A DNA stretch of 64,000 bases, from the NCBI RefSeq assembly GCF_024753545.1, contig NZ_JANTOO010000011.1, positions 86,793 through 150,792 on the forward strand, given 5' to 3'. Source of the stretch: Lysinibacillus pinottii (GTDB lineage: Bacteria > Bacillota > Bacilli > Bacillales_A > Planococcaceae). The first letter of the stretch is position 1. Every line of letters begins with the position of its first letter. The translations under genes and the position numbers were made by a program. This document shows, one piece after another, positions 1 to 8,611 of this stretch. The notes beneath the pieces were generated by a model. It was not told where the DNA came from, ran no database searches, and was given only the letters and a program-made list of their open reading frames with translations.

Positions 1-129
1 GAAGCGAAGTTAATGTTAGCAGCAATTGATCGCTCAACAATCGACTTACATCTTCCTTTAAGAGATATAATTCGAGCAAAAATATTGCGGGCGATGCTGA
101 CAACTATAAAATACGAGCAGCAGAAATAG
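1..129 (+). CDS. ctsR: CtsR heat-shock repressor, C-terminal part (cut by window edge)
   Basis: Reading frame 1 is open from the first base to a TAG at 127-129 and encodes the last 42 residues of CtsR. The stretch LMLAAIDRS followed by LRDIIRAKILRAMLTT is typical of the C-terminal dimerisation and McsB-target domain. CtsR represses clpC, clpP and clpE class III heat-shock genes and its own operon; McsB phosphorylates it on arginine. It is the first gene of the ctsR-mcsA-mcsB-clpC operon. The DNA-binding N-terminal half and the promoter lie outside the window. Confidence 0.93.
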   Translation, partial: EAKLMLAAIDRSTIDLHLPLRDIIRAKILRAMLTTIKYEQQK

Positions 130-142
130 TGAGGTGATGGAA

Positions 143-685
143 ATGATATGTGAACATTGTAAACAACGTAATGCGACAGTTACTGTAACACAAGTTCAAA
201 ATGGGCAAAAGGTGGAGCACCATTATTGTGACGTCTGCGCCTCACAGTTCCATCCATTTCATGCAGAGTTTAAACAAGAGCCAGTTTCTATACAACAGTT
301 ATTATCTAACTGGTTTGGCTCACCTACATGGCAAAAGGTGGGGGAAAAACAACAAACACAGCCACAACAGCAAACGTGTCCACAATGTGAATTTACGTAT
401 AAGCAATTTTTGAAAGAAGGTAAGTTTGGTTGCCCAAGCTGTTATGACACTTTTAGCGAACATTTACCTAAGCTCTTTAATCGGATACAGGCTGGTCCCC
501 AACATATTGGTAAAATGCCAGGTGCCCATAGCAATGTGTATGTCATTAAAAAGCAAATTGAGGAAATCCGTAAACGTATGAAGTTCGCTGTAGATGAAGA
601 ACAATTCGAAGAGGCAGCAAAGCTTCGTGATGAAGTCAAAGAGCTTGAGAAGCAGCTACAATTTGAAGGTGGTGATGTGTCATGA
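143..685 (+). CDS. mcsA: McsA, zinc-binding activator of the arginine kinase McsB
   Basis: A 180-residue protein with four CxxC pairs (C3/C6, C29/C32, C79/C82, C97/C100), as expected for the zinc fingers of McsA, and a C-terminal UVR-type helical hairpin (about 138-175, with EEQFEEAAKLRDE). McsA binds and activates McsB and helps deliver phosphoarginine-marked substrates to ClpC. The ATG at 143 was chosen because GAGGTGA at 131-137 lies at good distance and the family starts MIC; a GTG at 134 overlaps the ribosome site. It follows ctsR by 13 bases, and mcsB starts inside its stop codon. Confidence 0.95.
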   Translation: MICEHCKQRNATVTVTQVQNGQKVEHHYCDVCASQFHPFHAEFKQEPVSIQQLLSNWFGSPTWQKVGEKQQTQPQQQTCPQCEFTYKQFLKEGKFGCPSCYDTFSEHLPKLFNRIQAGPQHIGKMPGAHSNVYVIKKQIEEIRKRMKFAVDEEQFEEAAKLRDEVKELEKQLQFEGGDVS

Positions 686-1791
686 TGATTGAATCGTTTT
701 TAGAGCGTGCTACACCTACTTGGATGCGTATTGAAGACGATTATTCTGACATTGTCATTAGTACACGTATTCGCCTTGCTCGAAATTTAGATGGATATCG
801 TTTTCCATTATCGTTTTCAGAGAACGAGGCTTTACAGGTGGAACAGGCAGTTACACATGCAGTAAGCGATAGTCCAACGCTTCAAAATGATTATGCTTAT
901 TTTTCTATCAATGATTTAACACCTTTACAACGTCAAATTCTTGTAGAAAAGCATTTGATTAGTCCGCAGCTTGCAAAAAAAGAGCAGGTGGGCTCTGTGC
1001 TTCTGTCACAAGATGAATCGGTGAGTATTATGGTGAATGAAGAGGATCACTTGCGCATTCAATGTATGACCGCGAGTTTTCAGCTTCAAAATGCCTATGA
1101 ACAAGCGAATAAGATTGACCGTATTCTAGAGAAGGTCTTACCTTATGCATTTCGAGATACCTTTGGCTATTTAACAAGCTGTCCTACGAATATTGGTACT
1201 GGGCTTCGGGCATCTGTGATGATGCATCTACCTGCTCTTACGTTAACCGGACAGATGAATCAAATTATAAATGCGATGACACGCTTAGGCATGACGGTAA
1301 GAGGTATATATGGTGAAGGAAGCGAAAATTTAGGGAACGTTTATCAAGTGTCTAACCAAATTACACTTGGAAAGACAGAAGAAGATATTTTAGCAGATAT
1401 ACAAAGTGTTGCTGAAAAAATTATACAAAAGGAACGGCATGCGAGAGGTAGGCTGATGGAAAAAGCTGAGCTTGCTTTAGAAGATCGAGTTTATCGAGCT
1501 TTAGGTACCCTTACTTATGCAAGAATTTTAACAAGTGAGGAAGCGGCTACCTGTCTTTCGAATGTTCGTTTAGGAGTCGACCTACAGTTGATTGACGGTA
1601 TACTCGCAACAACTTTAAATGAGTGCGTCGTCAGTATGCAACCAGGTTTTTTACAGCATTATGCAGGTGAGGCATTACCGCCTGCTGAACGTGATCGTGT
1701 ACGAGCAGAAATGCTTCGTGAGGCATTAATTCAAACACACACGAATAAGCCTAATAATGGGGAAAAAGGAGAGGATTTATATGATGTTTAA
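682..1791 (+). CDS. mcsB: McsB protein-arginine kinase
   Basis: A 369-residue member of the phosphagen-kinase family. The ATP-guanido motifs are visible: STRIRLARN near residue 28 and CPTNIGTGLRASVMMHLP near 165-180, which holds the catalytic cysteine region. The C-terminal part (RDRVRAEMLREAL) corresponds to the phosphoarginine-responsive region. McsB phosphorylates arginines on CtsR and on damaged proteins, marking them for ClpC-ClpP. The start overlaps the mcsA stop (ATGA), so the two are probably translationally coupled; an in-frame ATG at 685 is also possible. It ends inside the clpC start. Confidence 0.96.
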   Translation: MMIESFLERATPTWMRIEDDYSDIVISTRIRLARNLDGYRFPLSFSENEALQVEQAVTHAVSDSPTLQNDYAYFSINDLTPLQRQILVEKHLISPQLAKKEQVGSVLLSQDESVSIMVNEEDHLRIQCMTASFQLQNAYEQANKIDRILEKVLPYAFRDTFGYLTSCPTNIGTGLRASVMMHLPALTLTGQMNQIINAMTRLGMTVRGIYGEGSENLGNVYQVSNQITLGKTEEDILADIQSVAEKIIQKERHARGRLMEKAELALEDRVYRALGTLTYARILTSEEAATCLSNVRLGVDLQLIDGILATTLNECVVSMQPGFLQHYAGEALPPAERDRVRAEMLREALIQTHTNKPNNGEKGEDLYDV

Positions 1792-4225
1792 TCGTTTTAC
1801 ACAACGCGCGCAAAAAGTATTACAGCTTGCTCAGGAAGAGGCTATTCGTTGGAAGCACGAATCCATTGGCACAGAGCACATTTTATTAGGGCTTATACGT
1901 GAAGGCGGCGGTATTGCTGCAAAAGCGTTAGAAGCTATTGATATTAGTCCTCAAATGATTGAAGCTGGTATTGAAGAATTAGTTGGTAAAGGTAAAGAAG
2001 ATGTTGGTCCAATCGTTCACTATACGCCACGAGCGAAAAAAGTAATTGAACTATCGGTTGATGAATCTCGTAAATTAGGCCATTCGTATATCGGTACAGA
2101 GCATTTGCTGTTAGCCCTTATACGTGAAGGTGAAGGTGTAGCAGCTCGCGTCTTAAACAATGCAGGTGTGGGCTTAAATAAAGCACGTCAGCAAGTATTA
2201 TTGTTATTAGGGAATAATGATAATGCGCAATCAGGTCAACAAGCGGCACAAGCTGCGAATACCCCTACATTAGATAGTTTAGCCCGTGATTTAACTCAAA
2301 TTGCCCGTGAAGGCACGTTAGATCCTGTGATTGGTCGAAGCAAGGAAATTACACGTGTTATCGAAGTGTTATCGCGTCGTACAAAAAATAACCCTGTTTT
2401 AATTGGTGAGCCAGGTGTTGGTAAAACAGCAATTGCTGAAGGGTTAGCACAGCAAATTATTAATAATGAAGTACCAGAAATTCTTCGAGACAAACGTGTG
2501 ATGACACTAGATATGGGAACTGTCGTTGCAGGCACAAAATATCGTGGGGAATTTGAGGACCGTTTGAAAAAAGTAATGGATGAAATCCGCCAAGCCGGAA
2601 ATATCATTTTATTTATTGATGAATTACACACTTTAATCGGTGCAGGTGGTGCAGAAGGTGCAATTGACGCATCAAATATTTTAAAACCATCCTTAGCGCG
2701 TGGTGAGCTGCAATGTATCGGTGCGACAACGCTTGATGAATATCGTAAATATATTGAAAAAGATGCAGCATTAGAGCGTCGTTTCCAACCGATCCAAGTG
2801 GATGAACCAACGGTGGAAGAAGCAATTCTCATTATTCAAGGCTTACGAGATCGCTATGAAGCACATCACCGAGTGAAAATTACAGATGAAGCAATTGAAG
2901 CAGCGGCAAAAATGGGTGATCGATATATTTCTGACCGCTTCTTACCAGATAAAGCAATTGACCTGATTGATGAAGCAGGATCAAAGGTTCGCTTACGTTC
3001 ATTCGCAGTGCCACCAAACTTAAAGGCACTTGAAGATAAGCTTGAAAATGTTCGCTCTGAAAAGAATGCTGCTGTATCAGGTCAAGAGTTTGAAAAGGCT
3101 GCTGCGTTAAGAGATACGGAGCAAAAGCTTAAAGATGAGATTGAAGCTACAAGAAAAAATTGGAAAGAAGAGCAAGGTAAAGCCGAGTCCAAAGTAACAG
3201 TAGATGATGTTGCAGCAGTTGTATCAATGTGGACAGGAATTCCTGTAGCTAAAATTGCTTCTGAAGAATCTTCAAAATTATTACAACTTGAAGAAGAGCT
3301 ACACAAACGTGTGGTTGGGCAAGGGGAAGCAGTAGAAGCCATTTCCCGTGCGATCCGTCGTGCAAGAGCGGGCCTCAAAGATCCAAAACGACCAATCGGT
3401 TCATTTATTTTCTTAGGTCCTACTGGTGTTGGTAAAACGGAGCTTGCAAGAGCACTTGCTGAAGTGATGTTTGGTGACGAAGATGCTATGATTCGTGTCG
3501 ATATGTCTGAGTACATGGAGAAACATTCAACTTCTCGTTTAGTAGGTTCACCTCCAGGCTACGTAGGCTTTGATGATGGTGGTCAATTGACTGAAAAGGT
3601 TCGTCGTAAACCATATTCTGTTGTATTACTAGATGAAATTGAAAAAGCACACCCTGATGTTTTCAATATTCTCCTGCAAGTTCTTGAAGATGGTCGATTA
3701 ACGGACTCTAAGGGGCGTGTAGTAGACTTCCGCAACACAGTAGTGATAATGACTTCTAACGTCGGCGCGGATGCTCTTAAATATCAAAAAAGCCTTGGTT
3801 TTAACGTAGGTGGTGCAGATTCTAAACATAAAGATATGAAGAGTACGATGCTCGAAGAATTGAAAAAAGCATTCCGTCCAGAATTCTTAAACCGTATTGA
3901 TGAAATGATTGTGTTCCATTCATTAGAAAAAGAGCATTTAAAAGAAATCATTGCGATGATGGGGAACGCTCTAACAAAGCGGTTGAAAGAACAGGATATT
4001 TCATTAGAATTAACAGATGCAGCGCTTGAAAAAATTGCTCAGGAGGGCTACGACCCTCAATACGGTGCACGTCCACTACGTCGAGCATTACAAAAACAAG
4101 TGGAAGACCGATTATCAGAAGAATTATTAAAGGGTAATGTGGAGAAGGGTAATCATGTTATCATTGATTATGTAAATGACGAGTTTATTGTGAAGAAAAA
4201 AGAGGGAGTTTCTATCTCTAAATAA
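1781..4225 (+). CDS. clpC: ClpC AAA+ unfoldase of the ClpCP protease
   Basis: A 814-residue Hsp100 protein: twin Clp-N repeats (about 1-145), AAA+ domain D1 with Walker A GEPGVGKTAIAEG, a middle domain with UVR motif (GQEFEKAAALRDTEQKL), AAA+ domain D2 with Walker A GPTGVGKTELARA and pore sequence YVGFDDGGQ, and a SLGF ClpP-docking loop. It unfolds phosphoarginine-tagged substrates and feeds them to ClpP, with McsB or MecA as adaptors. The ATG at 1781 fits the family start MMF and sits after AAAGGAGAGG; it overlaps the end of mcsB by 11 bases. A terminator follows. Confidence 0.97.
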   Translation: MMFNRFTQRAQKVLQLAQEEAIRWKHESIGTEHILLGLIREGGGIAAKALEAIDISPQMIEAGIEELVGKGKEDVGPIVHYTPRAKKVIELSVDESRKLGHSYIGTEHLLLALIREGEGVAARVLNNAGVGLNKARQQVLLLLGNNDNAQSGQQAAQAANTPTLDSLARDLTQIAREGTLDPVIGRSKEITRVIEVLSRRTKNNPVLIGEPGVGKTAIAEGLAQQIINNEVPEILRDKRVMTLDMGTVVAGTKYRGEFEDRLKKVMDEIRQAGNIILFIDELHTLIGAGGAEGAIDASNILKPSLARGELQCIGATTLDEYRKYIEKDAALERRFQPIQVDEPTVEEAILIIQGLRDRYEAHHRVKITDEAIEAAAKMGDRYISDRFLPDKAIDLIDEAGSKVRLRSFAVPPNLKALEDKLENVRSEKNAAVSGQEFEKAAALRDTEQKLKDEIEATRKNWKEEQGKAESKVTVDDVAAVVSMWTGIPVAKIASEESSKLLQLEEELHKRVVGQGEAVEAISRAIRRARAGLKDPKRPIGSFIFLGPTGVGKTELARALAEVMFGDEDAMIRVDMSEYMEKHSTSRLVGSPPGYVGFDDGGQLTEKVRRKPYSVVLLDEIEKAHPDVFNILLQVLEDGRLTDSKGRVVDFRNTVVIMTSNVGADALKYQKSLGFNVGGADSKHKDMKSTMLEELKKAFRPEFLNRIDEMIVFHSLEKEHLKEIIAMMGNALTKRLKEQDISLELTDAALEKIAQEGYDPQYGARPLRRALQKQVEDRLSEELLKGNVEKGNHVIIDYVNDEFIVKKKEGVSISK

Positions 4226-4234
4226 TTTCAAACT

Positions 4235-4275
4235 AAAGACAGTAAGGCATTAAGTGCCAAGCTGTCTTTTTTTTT
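4235..4275 (+). terminator. Terminator after clpC
   Basis: AAAGACAG and CTGTCTTT pair around an inner GGCA/TGCC stem, followed by an uninterrupted run of T. It closes the ctsR-clpC operon before radA. Confidence 0.85.
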
Positions 4276-4316
4276 GTACAATTAATATAAGAACAAATAT
4301 TCGAGGTGAAAGAAAG

Positions 4317-5693
4317 TTGGCAAAGAAAAAAACGAAATTTGTATGTTCAGGCTGTGGCTATGAATCGGCAAAATGGATGGGAAGATGTCCAGGCTGTGGA
4401 GAATGGAATAAAATGGTGGAGGAAGTAGAAGTTATAGCGAAAGGACCAAGAGGGGCATTCCAGCATTCTGCTACAGTTACTCAAAAGGCAATCCCCATTA
4501 TTCAGGTCGAAGCTAGTGAAGAGTCTCGAGTGGCGACAGAAATGGGCGAGCTGAATCGTGTATTAGGCGGTGGTATTGTGCCTGGCTCTCTAGTATTAAT
4601 AGGTGGCGATCCTGGGATTGGGAAATCAACATTATTACTACAAGTTTCAGCTTTGCTCTCAAATAAAGGCCATCGCGTGCTGTATATTTCAGGTGAGGAG
4701 TCTATTCGTCAAACGAAGCTACGAGCAGAGCGTTTAGGGGTAATCTCTCAAGAGCTGTACATTTATTCCGAAACGAATCTTGAGTTTTTGAATCAAACGA
4801 TTGAGGAAGTACAGCCGAAATTTGTCATTGTTGATTCCATACAAACGGTCTTTCATCCAGAGGTAACAAGTGCGCCAGGTAGTGTATCTCAGGTACGTGA
4901 GTGTACAGCTGAGCTTATGCGAATAGCTAAAACAAAAGGGATTGCTATATTCTTAGTTGGGCATGTTACGAAAGAGGGGCAAATCGCAGGGCCTCGAATT
5001 TTAGAACATATGGTGGATACAGTCCTATATTTTGAAGGCGAAAGACATCATAATCATCGTATTTTACGAAGTCAAAAAAACCGCTTTGGCTCTACCAATG
5101 AAATTGCTATATTTGAAATGCTACAGGGTGGTTTAAAAGAGGTGCTGAACCCATCTGAGCTATTTTTGCAGGAGCGTTCACAAGGGGCTGCGGGTTCCAC
5201 GATTGTTGCCTCGATGGAGGGAACAAGGCCAATACTCGTTGAAATTCAGTCGCTAGTGACGCCTACAAGCTTTAATTACCCTAAACGGATGGCAACCGGG
5301 GTAGATCAAAATAGAGTGCAATTGCTGATGGCTGTGCTTGAAAAGCGTATGGGTCTCATGCTACAAGCACAGGATGCATATATTAAAGTTGCTGGTGGTG
5401 TGAAATTGGACGAACCTGCTATAGATTTAGCTGTTCTGACAAGCATCGTGTCTAGCTTTAAGGATCAGGCTGTAAGGGCAACCGATTGCTTTATTGGTGA
5501 AGTGGGTCTGACAGGAGAGGTACGTCGAGTATCCCGTATCGAGCAGCGTGTCATTGAAGCGGCGAAGCTTGGTTTTAAAAAAGTCTTCATTCCTGCATCA
5601 AATATAGGTGGTTGGGATTTTCCGCAAGGGATTGAAATTGTCGGTGTAGAAACAATAAAGGATGCATTAAATGCCTGTTTTAGAGAGTTATAG
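4317..5693 (+). CDS. radA: RadA, DNA repair and recombination ATPase
   Basis: A 458-residue RadA. It has the N-terminal zinc finger (C10, C13, C24, C27), a RecA-like core with Walker A GDPGIGKST near 97-105, the family-specific KNRFG motif, and a Lon-protease-like C-terminal domain. RadA drives branch migration in recombination intermediates and DNA-damage repair. A TTG start at 4317 is chosen because it follows GAGGTGAAAG and gives the family start MAKKK; a longer upstream frame runs through the clpC terminator and is rejected. In relatives disA follows directly; here it does not. Confidence 0.95.
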   Translation: MAKKKTKFVCSGCGYESAKWMGRCPGCGEWNKMVEEVEVIAKGPRGAFQHSATVTQKAIPIIQVEASEESRVATEMGELNRVLGGGIVPGSLVLIGGDPGIGKSTLLLQVSALLSNKGHRVLYISGEESIRQTKLRAERLGVISQELYIYSETNLEFLNQTIEEVQPKFVIVDSIQTVFHPEVTSAPGSVSQVRECTAELMRIAKTKGIAIFLVGHVTKEGQIAGPRILEHMVDTVLYFEGERHHNHRILRSQKNRFGSTNEIAIFEMLQGGLKEVLNPSELFLQERSQGAAGSTIVASMEGTRPILVEIQSLVTPTSFNYPKRMATGVDQNRVQLLMAVLEKRMGLMLQAQDAYIKVAGGVKLDEPAIDLAVLTSIVSSFKDQAVRATDCFIGEVGLTGEVRRVSRIEQRVIEAAKLGFKKVFIPASNIGGWDFPQGIEIVGVETIKDALNACFREL

Positions 5694-5700
5694 GAAAACC

Positions 5701-5742
5701 ATGCATGTTAGATACTATTCTGACATGCATTTCCTTCATTTT
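5701..5742 (+). terminator. Possible terminator after radA
   Basis: ATGCATGT at 5701-5708 pairs perfectly with ACATGCAT at 5723-5730, followed by the T-rich stretch TTCCTTCATTTT. The T-run is interrupted, so efficiency is uncertain. Confidence 0.5.
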
Positions 5743-5909
5743 GACGTAAAAAGTGGGAAACTCAAGTAAAGGAATAGGCGTCCTAGTTAATGCAGGGTGA
5801 ATGTGTGGTTGGAAAGAGAGAGTTAAATAATGATAATCTGATGGGCTGAAGAAGGATTTTCTATAATAAACTATGTATAATCTTAACTAACAATAGGAGG
5901 TGACAGCTT

Positions 5910-6995
5910 GTGAAAAAATTTGTTCAGATAGCTTTTTTACTGATTGGAGGAGCATTGGGCCTTGTTTTCTTACCGCCATTATACGAATTGCTTCATTTAT
6001 CATCTAATCCTTGGCTTGATAATCCTTACGTATCAGTAGCATTAGGAGCGCTTTTACTGTTTACATTGTCATTCGCGTTTTCCGATTATTTTGTGAAGCT
6101 CATTAGCTGGATGGAAGAGGTCCTGTTTAAGGTTCCGGTCGGAGATTTGTTATTTGGTACGCTTGGCCTAATAATAGGGCTAATTGTAGCGTATTTTTTA
6201 GGCTTTGCTATTAATAGTGTGAAGTTCCCTGTTATTACAGAGGTAGTCCCTATTATCCTGTCATTCGTATTAGGATATCTAGGCTTCCGTTTAGGTTTTA
6301 GAAAAAGGGATGAATTAATCCAGCTTTTTACCTTACGTAGTAATCAGACAAAGAAAAAAGTTGCTGAGGGTAATGAAATTCAAGAGGTGCGAGGAAGTTA
6401 CAAATTGTTAGATACAAGTGTCATTATTGATGGCCGCATCGCTGATATTTCTGAAACAGGATTCATTGAAGGAATCTTAATTGTGCCTCAATTTGTCCTA
6501 ACAGAGCTTCAGCATATTGCTGATTCCTCAGATACATTAAAGCGCACAAGAGGTCGTCGAGGCTTAGATATTTTAAGGAAATTACAGGATGAACGTAATA
6601 CGAACGTAGAGATTACAGATGAGGATTTTGAGGATGTGCAAGAGGTAGATTTAAAACTTGTACGACTGGCAAAAAAAATGGGGACTGATACACAAATTGT
6701 CACAAATGATTTTAACCTTAATAAAGTATGCGAGCTACATCATGTAAAAGTATTAAATATAAATGATTTAGCGAATGCCGTAAAGCCTGTCGTTATTCCA
6801 GGTGAAGATATGCAGGTGGTAGTCATTAAAGATGGCAAAGAGCATAATCAAGGAGTAGCCTATTTAGACGATGGTACAATGATTGTTGTGGAAGGCGGTC
6901 GTAGCTATATAGGACAGGCAATAACGGTAACAGTAACGAGTGTGCTGCAGACGTCAGCAGGTCGTATGATATTTGCAAAGCCGAAGGACGATTAG
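5910..6995 (+). CDS. yacL: YacL-type membrane PIN-TRAM protein (putative RNase)
   Basis: A 361-residue protein with four hydrophobic N-terminal segments (within about 1-130), a PIN nuclease domain (about 165-280) showing the acidic motifs LLDTSVIIDGRI and DTQIVTNDFN, and a C-terminal TRAM RNA-binding domain (about 295-355). The PIN fold suggests a membrane-anchored ribonuclease, but the substrate is not established. GTG at 5910 follows AGGAGGTGACAG. A possible -10 TATAAT lies at 5876-5881 with a poor -35. It is followed after 11 bases by ispD, as in other Bacillales. Confidence 0.92.
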   Translation: MKKFVQIAFLLIGGALGLVFLPPLYELLHLSSNPWLDNPYVSVALGALLLFTLSFAFSDYFVKLISWMEEVLFKVPVGDLLFGTLGLIIGLIVAYFLGFAINSVKFPVITEVVPIILSFVLGYLGFRLGFRKRDELIQLFTLRSNQTKKKVAEGNEIQEVRGSYKLLDTSVIIDGRIADISETGFIEGILIVPQFVLTELQHIADSSDTLKRTRGRRGLDILRKLQDERNTNVEITDEDFEDVQEVDLKLVRLAKKMGTDTQIVTNDFNLNKVCELHHVKVLNINDLANAVKPVVIPGEDMQVVVIKDGKEHNQGVAYLDDGTMIVVEGGRSYIGQAITVTVTSVLQTSAGRMIFAKPKDD

Positions 6996-7006
6996 GAAGT
7001 GAAAAC

Positions 7007-7702
7007 ATGCAGTATGAAGTAGTTTTACCTGCCGCAGGAAGTGGAAAACGTATGGGGGCAGGACAAAATAAATTGTTTTTAAAACTTTTAAAGAAGCCTA
7101 TCCTGATACACACGTTAGAGGTCTTTCAACAGGACCCTTTTTGCACAGGTATTTGGCTAGCAGTAAAACCAGAGGAGCGTATTTATATACAAGAATTGCT
7201 CGATGAATATCGTATTACGAAAGTCAAAGGTTTACCTAATGGTGGTGCTGAACGACAGCATTCTGTACATTCATGTATGAAGGAAATGGAACAGGTAGAC
7301 ATCGTGCTTGTTCATGATGCGGCAAGACCTTTTATTACACATGCTATTATCGCCAATCTTGTGCAAAGTGCCCACGACTTTGGTGCAGCCATTGCAGGTG
7401 TCCGAGCAAAGGACACAATGAAAAAAGTTCGTAATGGTGTCATTGAGGAAACAGTAGATCGCGACAGCTTATGGATGATTCAAACGCCTCAAGCCTTCCG
7501 TTTTGACTTAATTGTTGAGGCAGAGGATGTTGCTGAAAAAGTAGGTTTTCTTGGTACCGATGAAGCAATGCTAGTTGAGCGTCTTGGTCACACAGTGCAT
7601 ATTGTGGAAAGCAGCTACGAGAATGTAAAAATGACGACACAAGAGGATTTGCTATTTGGAGAAGCTATTTTACGAAAACGAGCATTGCAATTAAATGAAT
7701 AG
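7007..7702 (+). CDS. ispD: IspD, 2-C-methyl-D-erythritol 4-phosphate cytidylyltransferase
   Basis: A 231-residue nucleotidyltransferase of the MEP isoprenoid pathway; it joins CTP and MEP to give CDP-ME. The glycine-rich CTP site LPAAGSGKRMG is at residues 6-16 and the conserved HDAARPF motif follows near 103. Ribosome site AGGAAGTGA precedes ATG 7007. In many Bacillales ispD and ispF are adjacent or overlapping; here they are separated by a 343-base spacer with a terminator-like hairpin. Confidence 0.96.
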   Translation: MQYEVVLPAAGSGKRMGAGQNKLFLKLLKKPILIHTLEVFQQDPFCTGIWLAVKPEERIYIQELLDEYRITKVKGLPNGGAERQHSVHSCMKEMEQVDIVLVHDAARPFITHAIIANLVQSAHDFGAAIAGVRAKDTMKKVRNGVIEETVDRDSLWMIQTPQAFRFDLIVEAEDVAEKVGFLGTDEAMLVERLGHTVHIVESSYENVKMTTQEDLLFGEAILRKRALQLNE

Positions 7703-7713
7703 TGACTAGTTTA

Positions 7714-7750
7714 AAAATCTCATTAGTGATAGGTTGCTAATGGGATTTTA
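7714..7750 (+). terminator. Hairpin after ispD, probable terminator
   Basis: AAAATCTCATTAG (7714-7726) pairs with CTAATGGGATTTT (7737-7749) over 13 positions with one G-U pair. The 3' arm itself supplies a short T-run. The following stretch to 7977 shows no recognisable gene; a TATAAT at 7939-7944 could be a -10 box but lacks a good -35. Confidence 0.6.
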
Positions 7751-7977
7751 TATTGATGCCTAAGAATGGGACATGTTTATTTTTCAGTGGTCGTCCTAAC
7801 GCCTGTTGTAATAATGATTGGTTAGCTTGGAAAAACTATAAGCCAGCACACCAAGGAGTAATGGATCTGTTGGTATAAGAAAATGCTGACTATTTGCTAT
7901 CAGCTCAATTTCCTAGGAAATATGTTAAAATGTGAGGGTATAATAGTGACTAAATAGATAAAAGTGAAGGAAGGTGA

Positions 7978-8028
7978 ATGAGACTGCATTTTAGGCAAAC
8001 TAGGAGAATTATCCATATGTATGGCTAA
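7978..8028 (+). CDS. Candidate 16-codon leader ORF upstream of ispF
   Basis: An ATG at 7978 follows the strong ribosome site GAAGGAAGGTGA and opens a 16-codon frame (MRLHFRQTRRIIHMYG) ending in TAA at 8026-8028, 17 bases before the ispF start. It is rich in Arg. IspF itself has no ribosome site at normal distance, so translation of this leader could feed or gate ispF translation. GAGACT (7980-7985) can pair with AGTCTC just before ispF. Expression is unproven; it could be chance. Confidence 0.4.
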   Translation: MRLHFRQTRRIIHMYG

Positions 8029-8045
8029 CGTAGTCTCTCTATCAT

Positions 8046-8522
8046 ATGTTTCGAATTGGACAAGGTTTTGATGTACATGCATTTGAAGAAGGGCGTCCGT
8101 TAATTATCGGTGGTATTACTATTCCACATGAAAAAGGGTTAGTTGGACACTCAGATGCAGATGTATTATTACACACAGTTACAGATGCAGCGCTAGGAGC
8201 AATTGGAGAAGGAGATATTGGACGTCATTTTCCAGACACAGATCCAGCTTTTAAAGACGCAGATTCAGCAAAATTATTAGAATACATTTGGAAAATTGTT
8301 GAGGATAAAGGATATATTCTAGGTAATGTCGATTGTACAATTATGGCTCAACGACCAAAAATGGCACCATATATTGAGCAAATGCAAAATCGTATTGCAG
8401 AATTGTTACATGCTGAGCCGTCACAGGTAAATGTCAAAGCGACAACAACTGAACGTCTAGGTTTTACTGGACGTGAAGAAGGTATAGCAGCGATGGCAAC
8501 AATTCTTTTGATGAAGAAATAA
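8046..8522 (+). CDS. ispF: IspF, 2-C-methyl-D-erythritol 2,4-cyclodiphosphate synthase
   Basis: A 158-residue MEP-pathway enzyme that cyclises CDP-ME 2-phosphate with release of CMP. The start MFRIGQGFDVHAF holds the first metal-binding Asp/His, SDADVLLH gives the second His, and TTTERLGFTGREEG is the conserved C-terminal signature. The length is normal and no in-frame start other than 8046 matches the family. The bases immediately upstream (TCTCTCTATCAT) contain no Shine-Dalgarno sequence, which is unusual in this genome; the nearest AGGAG is about 40 bases upstream, inside the leader ORF. Confidence 0.96.
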   Translation: MFRIGQGFDVHAFEEGRPLIIGGITIPHEKGLVGHSDADVLLHTVTDAALGAIGEGDIGRHFPDTDPAFKDADSAKLLEYIWKIVEDKGYILGNVDCTIMAQRPKMAPYIEQMQNRIAELLHAEPSQVNVKATTTERLGFTGREEGIAAMATILLMKK

Positions 8523-8611
8523 ATGTGAGTGAACTCTGCTTTTATTTCCAGTTACAGAGTGGTAAAATGAACAAAGTCAATTTTTGATCGAAAATTTAGG
8601 AGGCTTTTAAT

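Noticed and set aside
2296..2832. 178-codon minus-strand frame within clpC
   Set aside because: Shadow of the D1 domain of ClpC; no start signals and no recognisable domain.
7755..7977. Possible transposase-like remnant (MDLLV then ENADYLLSA) between ispD and ispF
   Set aside because: The similarity is too short and lacks a catalytic motif; it cannot be told from chance.
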